6,701 nucleotides of DNA. It comes from Betaproteobacteria bacterium. GTDB lineage: Bacteria > Pseudomonadota > Gammaproteobacteria > Burkholderiales > SG8-39. Below the pieces are notes generated by a model that was not told the origin of the DNA, did no database searches, and worked only from the letters and a program-made list of their open reading frames with translations. A program made the translations under genes and the position numbers. Where the stretch lies: contig SCUH01000027.1 in NCBI GenBank assembly GCA_004298295.1, positions 1 through 6,701 on the forward strand. Reading direction: 5' to 3'. Shown in pieces: positions 1-4,054 of this stretch. Position 1 is the stretch's first letter. The number at the start of each line of letters is the position of its first letter.

Positions 1-437
1 CGCGAGCCGTCCTCGGGCGAGAACTCGACGTCGGGGCAGGCGTTCTTCGCGTAGCGCACCGCGAGCTTCGCCTGCTCGAGCACCTGCTCGGGCGTCATGC
101 GCAGCTTCTTTTCCATGTGGATCGGACTGGTGGCGATGAAGGTGTGCAGGCGCCAGGATCTGGCACCCTTCAGGGCGTCGATGCCGCGCTGGATGTCGCG
201 GTCGTTGGCGCGGCACAGCCCCGCGACGGTGGAATCCCTGACCACGTTGGCGATGGCGCGCACCGCCTCGAAATCGCCGTTGGACGACGCCGGGAAGCCC
301 GCCTCGATCACGTCGACGCCCAGGCGCTCGAGCGCCCGCGCGATGCGCAGCTTCTCGTCCTTGGTCATGGAAGCGCCGGGACTCTGCTCGCCGTCGCGCA
401 TCGTGGTGTCGAAAATGATCAGGTGCTGTGGGCTCAT
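1..437 (-). CDS. leuA: 2-isopropylmalate synthase, N-terminal part (cut by window edge)
   Basis: LeuA condenses acetyl-CoA with 2-ketoisovalerate to give 2-isopropylmalate, the committed cytosolic step of leucine synthesis. The first 145 codons are visible and the rest lies beyond base 1. Residues 9-18 read FDTTMRDGEQ, the metal- and substrate-binding signature of the DRE-TIM metallolyase family (D10, R14, D15), followed by SPGASM. Further family landmarks are VIEAGFPASSNGDF (44-57), RANDRDI (76-82), HTFIATSPIHMEKKLRM (98-114) and the SPEDGS segment at the break. The ATG at 435-437 is chosen because GAGGAG (444-449) lies 6 nt upstream and the protein then begins a few residues before the first barrel strand, as in homologues. 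The gene has its own promoter and an attenuator-like leader upstream (see 461-635), so it is probably not just read through from pssA. Met in place of the more usual Leu in DTTLRDGEQ is a tolerated variant. Identification is secure. Confidence 0.96.
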   Translation of the reverse strand, partial: MSPQHLIIFDTTMRDGEQSPGASMTKDEKLRIARALERLGVDVIEAGFPASSNGDFEAVRAIANVVRDSTVAGLCRANDRDIQRGIDALKGARSWRLHTFIATSPIHMEKKLRMTPEQVLEQAKLAVRYAKNACPDVEFSPEDGS

Positions 438-443
438 GTTGCG

Positions 444-449
444 CTCCTC
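444..449 (-). promoter_or_regulatory. Ribosome binding site of leuA
   Basis: GAGGAG on the minus strand, 6 nt before the leuA ATG. It fixes the start codon. It can also pair over four bases with CUCC just after the leader-peptide stop (506-509), which leaves open an additional translational effect of the leader; that is only inference. Confidence 0.75.
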
Positions 450-460
450 GTGGGAATGCG

Positions 461-491
461 AAAAATCCTCGCCGCCGGGTGGACGGTCAGG
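461..491 (-). terminator. Candidate leucine attenuator terminator in the leuA leader
   Basis: Seen on the minus strand: CCU pairs with AGG, then a 2x2 internal mismatch, then CCGUC pairs with GGCGG around the loop CACCC. This is followed at once by A and five T residues (461-465). A hairpin plus U tract lying 21 nt after the stop of a leucine-rich leader peptide and 23 nt before leuA is what transcription attenuation requires. A competing structure is possible: AACCUC directly after the leader stop (507-512) can pair with GAGGAUU (464-470) with one bulged A, removing the base of the terminator and part of its U tract. A ribosome at the leader stop would cover 507-512, whereas one stalled at the Leu codons would leave it free. 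The stem is modest, so strength is uncertain. Confidence 0.55.
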
Positions 492-512
492 GGTGATGCC
501 GAATTGGAGGTT

Positions 513-599
513 CTAGTTTGTGCGCGCGAGGCGCAGCAGCAGGCCGGCGAGCAGCAGCCAGCCGCAATTGCGAAGCCCGAACCGAACGGTCGAAGGCAT
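513..599 (-). CDS. leuL: Leucine-rich leader peptide of leuA (28 residues), candidate attenuator peptide
   Basis: A 28-codon frame, ATG at 597-599 and TAG at 513-515, lies between the leuA promoter and leuA. It reads MPSTVRFGLRNCGW, then LLLAGLLLRLARTN. Eight residues are Leu (9, 15-17, 20-22, 24), encoded CTG, CTC and CTT, with six of them within eight codons. In enterobacterial leu operons a leader peptide with consecutive Leu codons senses charged leucyl-tRNA by ribosome stalling; the layout here is the same, with a T-tract hairpin downstream. No Shine-Dalgarno sequence is seen: the ATG lies 7 nt after the -10 hexamer, so the message would start at or one base before it and be leaderless. 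The peptide shows no clear similarity that I recognise to the E. coli LeuL sequence, so the gene symbol is by function only. The alternative is a chance small frame with Leu-rich composition caused by repeated CTG. Confidence 0.6.
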   Translation of the reverse strand: MPSTVRFGLRNCGWLLLAGLLLRLARTN

Positions 600-606
600 G
601 CGCCGC

Positions 607-635
607 ACTATAGCGGCAATCCTGCGGCGCGGCAA
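607..635 (-). promoter_or_regulatory. Sigma70-type promoter of the leuA leader and leuA
   Basis: On the minus strand TTGCCG (630-635) and TATAGT (607-612) are separated by exactly 17 nt, close to the TTGACA/TATAAT consensus. The -10 stands out in a region otherwise nearly free of A and T. Predicted transcription start is at or one base before the leader-peptide ATG (599-600). The -10 is flanked by a 5-bp inverted repeat, GCCGC-TATAGT-GCGGC (602-617). The -35 abuts and shares one base with the terminator hairpin of the preceding gene, so the two transcription units are separated with no spare sequence. Confidence 0.7.
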
Positions 636-660
636 CCCGCGCCCGTTTCCGGGCGCGGGT
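635..660 (-). terminator. Hairpin terminator after the Ala/Gly/Ser-rich gene
   Basis: A perfect 11-bp GC-rich stem (ACCCGCGCCCG with CGGGCGCGGGT) closes a four-base loop, GAAA when read on the minus strand, which fits the GNRA tetraloop pattern. It begins 8 nt after the TGA of the gene at 669-1247. No T tract follows on the minus strand, so it may act with Rho, as a 3'-end stabiliser or as a transcription barrier protecting the leuA promoter, rather than as a textbook intrinsic terminator. Confidence 0.65.
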
Positions 661-668
661 CCCCTGCT

Positions 669-1247
669 TCAGTAGCTGAAACGCGTCTGCGTCTGCGCCG
701 ATCCGTCGACCTCCGCCGAAGCGGAAGCCGCCGGAGCCGCGCTGTTCGCCGAAGCCGACGCTTCACCGCGCGCCGCCGCCGAGCCCGAGGCATCGACGCC
801 GCGAAGCGGCCGCAGCATCCTGCCGGTGCCTGCGCCTAGCGTCGCTGACGCGCCGCCCGAGGCTTGTGCATCCGCAGCCGCAGCGCCTTCAGCCTGGCCG
901 AGCGCCGATCGCGATCGCTGCACGGCGGCTTCGCTCGTGCCCTCGAGCGCGCCTTGCGCGCGGCCGCGCACCGAATTCACCGCACCCGGGGCGCGGCGCA
1001 GCGGCGCAGTGTCGATGTCCGCGTTCGGCGGCGTGATCGCGCCCTGGAACTGTCCCGCGGTACCCAGCGTGCTGCCCAAGCCCATGGCCGGATTGCCGCC
1101 GCTGCCCGACAGCGTCCCGCCGAGTGTGCCGATCGCACCTGCGCCCGCGCCGCCCGAAAGGATGCCGAGCGGACCGGCGAAGGTCGGCGCGGCGCCGCAC
1201 AGCGCGCCGGCAACCGCAGTGACGAGCAGAAATTGACGATGTTTCAT
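669..1247 (-). CDS. Small exported Ala/Gly/Ser-rich protein of unknown function
   Basis: Unrecognised 192-residue protein. Residues 1-24 form a typical Sec signal peptide: basic MKHRQ, hydrophobic core 6-19, likely cleavage at PTFA|GPLG. The Cys at 17 does not sit in a proper lipobox because residue 16 is Leu. The mature part is low-complexity: Gly-rich 25-70 (GGAGAGAIGTLGGTLSGSGG), a short less biased segment 71-95 (ITPPNADIDTAPLRRAPGAV), then Ala/Ser/Gly-rich to the end, closing in QTQTRFSY. No catalytic motif or membrane segment is visible, and the mature part has no Cys. The start at 1245-1247 is preferred over an upstream in-frame one at 1283 because AGGAGG (1254-1259) lies 6 nt before it and the signal peptide begins there. 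Upstream it carries the same ECF-like promoter motif as the sigma gene, which suggests it is an output of that system; a structural, matrix-like or substrate role is conceivable but unproven. Confidence 0.8.
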   Translation of the reverse strand: MKHRQFLLVTAVAGALCGAAPTFAGPLGILSGGAGAGAIGTLGGTLSGSGGNPAMGLGSTLGTAGQFQGAITPPNADIDTAPLRRAPGAVNSVRGRAQGALEGTSEAAVQRSRSALGQAEGAAAADAQASGGASATLGAGTGRMLRPLRGVDASGSAAARGEASASANSAAPAASASAEVDGSAQTQTRFSY

Positions 1248-1301
1248 GGTGTTCCTCCTGGTCGTTGCGGAGCCGCGGCCCATCCGCAGCCCTCAATCAC
1301 G

Positions 1302-1330
1302 ACAACGACCCGGCGGGGGCGGATTGTCCC
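1302..1330 (-). promoter_or_regulatory. Candidate ECF sigma promoter of the exported Ala/Gly/Ser-rich gene
   Basis: On the minus strand GGGAC (1326-1330), 16 nt, then GTCGTTGT (1302-1309). The same arrangement, GGGAA-N16-GTCGTTGT, lies before the ECF sigma gene at 4007-4035. The G-A-rich -35 box and the GTC/CGTT -10 box at this spacing are the usual style of ECF promoters. Predicted 5' untranslated region is about 50 nt. It sits in the 118-nt gap after the protease gene, in which I see no sigma70-like pair. Confidence 0.55.
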
Positions 1331-1365
1331 GGCCAATTGAAACAAGATGTAAATGGCTGCGCGGT

Positions 1366-2712
1366 TCAGCGCAGGCTGCGCGGATCGACGCGCAAGTTCT
1401 CGCCGACCAGTCCGAAGCCGTAGATCTCGTCGGGTCCGGGCGGACCGAGATCGATCGCGCTTCGGATCAGCACGCCGAGCGCGCGCGGCGCGGCGGGCTG
1501 CTCGATGCCGCCGGAATCTGCGCTCGCGGCCCTGGCGAGCAATCCCGCGACCAGCGGCGCTGCAAATGAAGTGCCTCTCGCGCGCGCATAGCCATTCCCA
1601 TCGCTCGCCGCCGTCGCCATGTCGGCGCCGGGTGCCGCGAACGCGACGTGCGCGCCGCGACCGGCTTCGGGCAGCACGCGCCGCTGCGCATCGACCGCAG
1701 TCACAGCGATGACGCCGCGGAAGGCCGCCGGATAGAGCGGCGGCGCGGCCGGACCGTCGTTGCCGACCGCGGCGACGACGATCTGCCCTCGCGCGATCAC
1801 GCTGCGCACCGCGCGCTCGAGCATGAGGTTCGCGGGCCCCACCAGACTGACATTGACCACCGGCACGTCTTCGCGCGCCATCCAGGCGAGCGCTTCGGCG
1901 AGCAGCGCCGCCGTGCCGCCGGTCGGCTGGTCGCAATAGACATCCGCCGCATACAGGGTGGCATCGGGAATTGCGCCCGCGAATCCGGGCGCCCGTCCCA
2001 CGAGCAGCGACGCCACGCCGGTGCCGTGCAGATCGGCGATCTGCTTTCCGGAGCAGCCGAAGGTCCTCACTTCGGCGTGGCGCAGCGCGGGGTGACGCCG
2101 GTCGACGCCACCGTCGATCAACCCGACACGCGAACTCGCGCCCGGAGCCTTCGCGCGTCCCGCGGCGGTCGGCGCCTGCGCAAGCTCGTGTCGGATCGCA
2201 CCGGCCCGCAGATAGAGATGGTTGAAATCGTAGGGCGCCTGCGAATCGAGCTGGCGAAGCGCCAGCACCGACGCCGCGGTCGTCGCTCCGGAGGGCGCCC
2301 GCAACACCACGACGCGCTCGCCGAGCGCCTCGAGCGCGCTCTCGCGAACCACGCTGAAGCCTTTCGCGCGCGCCGCCTCGAGCGCCGCGCGCGATGGCGA
2401 GAGCACGACCACTTCGCCCCGGATCGCCGGATGGCCCGCGGGATCGGCTTCGATGAGATGGCCGTGCTCGCGTAACAGCCTGCCGATCGTCAGCGTGCGC
2501 GACTCGAGCAGGTCGGAGAGATCGGGCAAGCTCTCCAGTCGGGGAACGACGGGCGGCTTCTCGATGCGCAGATCCGGCGCCGAGGGCAAAGCCGGCAACT
2601 GCGGCGGCAGCGGCGGCGGCAATTGCGGCAGGCGAAGCTGCGCCGACGCGTTCGCAGCGAGCACCAGTCCCGCAGCGAGCGCGGCGGCCTGCAGCAGCCG
2701 GGTGCGGTTCAT
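1366..2712 (-). CDS. Secreted subtilisin-like serine protease (peptidase family S8)
   Basis: Predicted exported endopeptidase of 448 residues. Residues 1-24 are a Sec signal peptide (cleavage near ANASA|Q), followed by a proline-rich stretch (27-47: LPQLPPPLPPQLPALP). Residues about 95-140 look like a degenerate inhibitor I9-type propeptide, and the catalytic domain runs from about 192 to 440. The triad is intact: Asp200 in VGLIDGGVD, His229 in LHGTGVASLLVG, Ser382 in GTSFAAPLVAG. The oxyanion Asn is N318 in AAVGNDG. Two Cys (220, 260) could form a disulfide. No C-terminal membrane anchor is seen. The gene starts 27 nt after the anti-sigma stop, with only a weak GAGG (2724-2727) at 11 nt, and belongs to the sigma/anti-sigma operon. 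Family assignment is firm. Its substrate is unknown; candidates suggested by context are the anti-sigma factor's outer domain or the downstream exported Ala/Gly/Ser-rich protein. Confidence 0.93.
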   Translation of the reverse strand: MNRTRLLQAAALAAGLVLAANASAQLRLPQLPPPLPPQLPALPSAPDLRIEKPPVVPRLESLPDLSDLLESRTLTIGRLLREHGHLIEADPAGHPAIRGEVVVLSPSRAALEAARAKGFSVVRESALEALGERVVVLRAPSGATTAASVLALRQLDSQAPYDFNHLYLRAGAIRHELAQAPTAAGRAKAPGASSRVGLIDGGVDRRHPALRHAEVRTFGCSGKQIADLHGTGVASLLVGRAPGFAGAIPDATLYAADVYCDQPTGGTAALLAEALAWMAREDVPVVNVSLVGPANLMLERAVRSVIARGQIVVAAVGNDGPAAPPLYPAAFRGVIAVTAVDAQRRVLPEAGRGAHVAFAAPGADMATAASDGNGYARARGTSFAAPLVAGLLARAASADSGGIEQPAAPRALGVLIRSAIDLGPPGPDEIYGFGLVGENLRVDPRSLR

Positions 2713-2739
2713 GACGGCCAGGGCCTCGAATGACGCCCG

Positions 2740-3483
2740 CTAGCGTTCCCAACCCCGTTGCCGCGCGGCGCGCTCGGCATCTGCATCGAGCGCGTTGCCC
2801 TGGATCCGGTCTTCGATCGCGCGCAGCACGGGCGCCGGAACGGGCGCTCCCGCCTGACGGTACTGCTCGGGCGCACCGCCAGGCCGATCGGCTTCGGCCA
2901 CGGCGAGCAGCCGCCACGCGCCGGATCGGCGGCAGGCCAGCCCGCCCAGGTGCGCAGTTGCCGCAGTCGGTGCGAACGTGAAGCTGCGGCAGTATTCCCC
3001 CGTGGTGGCGACGAAGCTCGAACCGACTTTCACCGGCGCATCCGGTGCCTGCGTGGCGGCGAGCTGTTGCGTCAGCGCGAGCGCGAGCGCCCCGCGTGCG
3101 CGCAATCCCGTTTCATCCGCCACCCAATCCGCGGCGGGTCCGGTACCCGGTACCAGGTCTTGCGCCTGGTGCAGAAAGACCGCACCCAGCACGGCGCCGA
3201 GCGCGAGGCTGGCCGTCATCGCGCCCCACTCGAACCCGCTCCAGCGGCGCGCGCGCACCGGCGCGGCCGGGGTGCCGCGTGCGCTCGCGAGCAGCCGTTG
3301 CGGCATCGGCTCGGCCAGCACCGGCTCGAATGCCGCGTGCACCGCGCGGCGCAGTTCGCGCTGGCGCGCGACGCGATCTGCCAGCGCGGCATCCAGTGCC
3401 AGCGCGGCTGCGATGGCCGCGGCGCTCTCGGCATCCAGTTCGCCGTCGACATAGGCCATCAGATCGTCATCGGAATACTTCAT
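2740..3483 (-). CDS. Membrane-bound anti-sigma factor
   Basis: 247 residues, predicted to hold the adjacent ECF sigma factor inactive at the inner membrane. The N-terminus, with LMAYVDGELD at 8-17 followed by Ala-rich helices to about 70, is the typical cytoplasmic anti-sigma domain. It lacks the HxxxCxxC zinc motif of ZAS-type anti-sigmas; there is no Cys before residue 165. A single membrane segment spans about 86-104 (WGAMTASLALGAVLGAVFL), so 105-247 should be periplasmic. That part contains GEYCRSF (162-168) and GLACRRSGAWRLL (181-193), a C-R...A-C-R...W pattern I recall from other anti-sigma and surface-antigen-like domains; C165 and C184 could form a disulfide. ATG at 3481-3483 overlaps the sigma TGA by four bases (ATGA). 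AAGGAG at 3492-3497, 8 nt upstream within the sigma gene, supports this start and coupled translation. Confidence 0.87.
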   Translation of the reverse strand: MKYSDDDLMAYVDGELDAESAAAIAAALALDAALADRVARQRELRRAVHAAFEPVLAEPMPQRLLASARGTPAAPVRARRWSGFEWGAMTASLALGAVLGAVFLHQAQDLVPGTGPAADWVADETGLRARGALALALTQQLAATQAPDAPVKVGSSFVATTGEYCRSFTFAPTAATAHLGGLACRRSGAWRLLAVAEADRPGGAPEQYRQAGAPVPAPVLRAIEDRIQGNALDADAERAARQRGWER

Positions 3484-3995
3484 CGTCCTGTCTCCTTGCT
3501 GCGCCCGAAATCGGCCAGCAGTGCCTGCAGTTGCTCGCGAGCGCGCGCCAGGCGGCTGGTGAGCGTGCCGATGGGGATGTCCAGCACCGCCGCCGCTTCC
3601 TTGTACGGCAGCCCCTCGACCAGCACCAGGCTCACGGCGATGCGCTGATCGTCGTTCAGGCGGGCCATCGCCTTGCGCACCGCCAGCGCGTCGATCTGGG
3701 CGTCGGTGGTGCTCACCCCGACGTGCTCCCCCGCTTCTTCGGGGGCCAGGACGCGGTCGCGGCGGCCGCGCGCGCGCACTTCATCGATCCAGGCGTTCTG
3801 CACGATCCTGAACAGCCAGCTCGACAGGCGCGTGCCCGCCTCCCACTGCTCGCGGCGGGTCAGGGCGCGCTCGATCGCCGTCTGCACCAGGTCATCGGCG
3901 TCCTGGCGCTGGCCGGTGAGCGCGCGGCCGAAGCGCCGCAGCCTCGGCAACAGGCTGACGAGCTCGGCGCGGAACTGCTGCTCCGCTGGCGTCAT
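3480..3995 (-). CDS. ECF-type RNA polymerase sigma factor
   Basis: 171 residues, the usual ECF length with only regions 2 and 4. Region 2 covers about 8-80: region 2.2 DADDLVQTAIERAL (32-45), then the region 2.3/2.4 segment LSSWLFRIVQNAWIDEVRAR (57-76). A linker follows at 80-100. Region 4 covers about 105-160, with the helix-turn-helix GLPYKEAAAVLDIPIGTLTS (128-147) followed by RLARAREQL (148-156) for -35 recognition. The ATG at 3993-3995 leaves only seven residues before region 2; no strong Shine-Dalgarno is seen (TTGAGAC directly precedes it). First gene of the sigma/anti-sigma/protease operon. The upstream motif GGGAA-N16-GTCGTTGT suggests autoregulation and a very short leader. The exact ECF group cannot be assigned by eye; the membrane anti-sigma next to it points to release on an envelope signal. 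Confidence 0.93.
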   Translation of the reverse strand: MTPAEQQFRAELVSLLPRLRRFGRALTGQRQDADDLVQTAIERALTRREQWEAGTRLSSWLFRIVQNAWIDEVRARGRRDRVLAPEEAGEHVGVSTTDAQIDALAVRKAMARLNDDQRIAVSLVLVEGLPYKEAAAVLDIPIGTLTSRLARAREQLQALLADFGRSKETGR

Positions 3996-4006
3996 GTCTC
4001 AAGAGT

Positions 4007-4035
4007 ACAACGACGGCGCGGGTCGGATTCTTCCC
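4007..4035 (-). promoter_or_regulatory. Candidate autoregulated ECF promoter of the sigma operon
   Basis: On the minus strand GGGAA (4031-4035), 16 nt, then GTCGTTGT (4007-4014), matching the element at 1302-1330 in sequence and spacing. ATG of the sigma gene lies 13 nt after GTCGTT, so the transcript would have a leader of only a few bases. The element lies inside a 9-bp inverted repeat (4014-4041), so hairpin formation in read-through RNA and promoter function occupy the same bases. Confidence 0.5.
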
Positions 4036-4041
4036 GCGCCG
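4014..4041 (-). terminator. Hairpin after nnrS, possible terminator of the ilvC-psd-pssA-nnrS unit
   Basis: A perfect 9-bp stem (CGGCGCGGG with CCCGCGCCG) with a 10-nt loop starts 13 nt after the nnrS stop. On the minus strand it is followed by TCGTTGTACTCTT, T-rich for this genome but not a continuous T tract. It fits separation of the upstream operon from the ECF operon, though incomplete termination is likely. Confidence 0.5.
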
Positions 4042-4054
4042 ATCGACGCAGCCT

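Noticed and set aside
534..557. Trinucleotide (CAG/CTG) repeats
   Set aside because: The repeats are interrupted and are explained by the run of Leu codons in the leader peptide; no longer tandem array is present.
117..839. Long plus-strand open frames over leuA and its upstream region
   Set aside because: They run antisense to leuA, contain Arg/Ala-rich translations without any family motif, and are expected in GC-rich DNA opposite real genes.
1248..1283. Upstream start for the exported Ala/Gly/Ser-rich protein at 1283
   Set aside because: It would place 12 residues before the signal peptide, and the AGGAGG at 1254-1259 points to the ATG at 1245-1247.
1301..1328. GACAA...TTGTC inverted repeat in the region before the exported gene
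   Set aside because: Only 5 bp with an 18-nt spacer, not shared with the sigma-gene promoter; it overlaps the shared motif by chance.
1244..2917. 557-codon minus-strand frame overlapping the protease
   Set aside because: It is an off-frame reading of the S8 protease gene, very rich in Arg and Ala, while the competing frame carries an intact catalytic triad and signal peptide.
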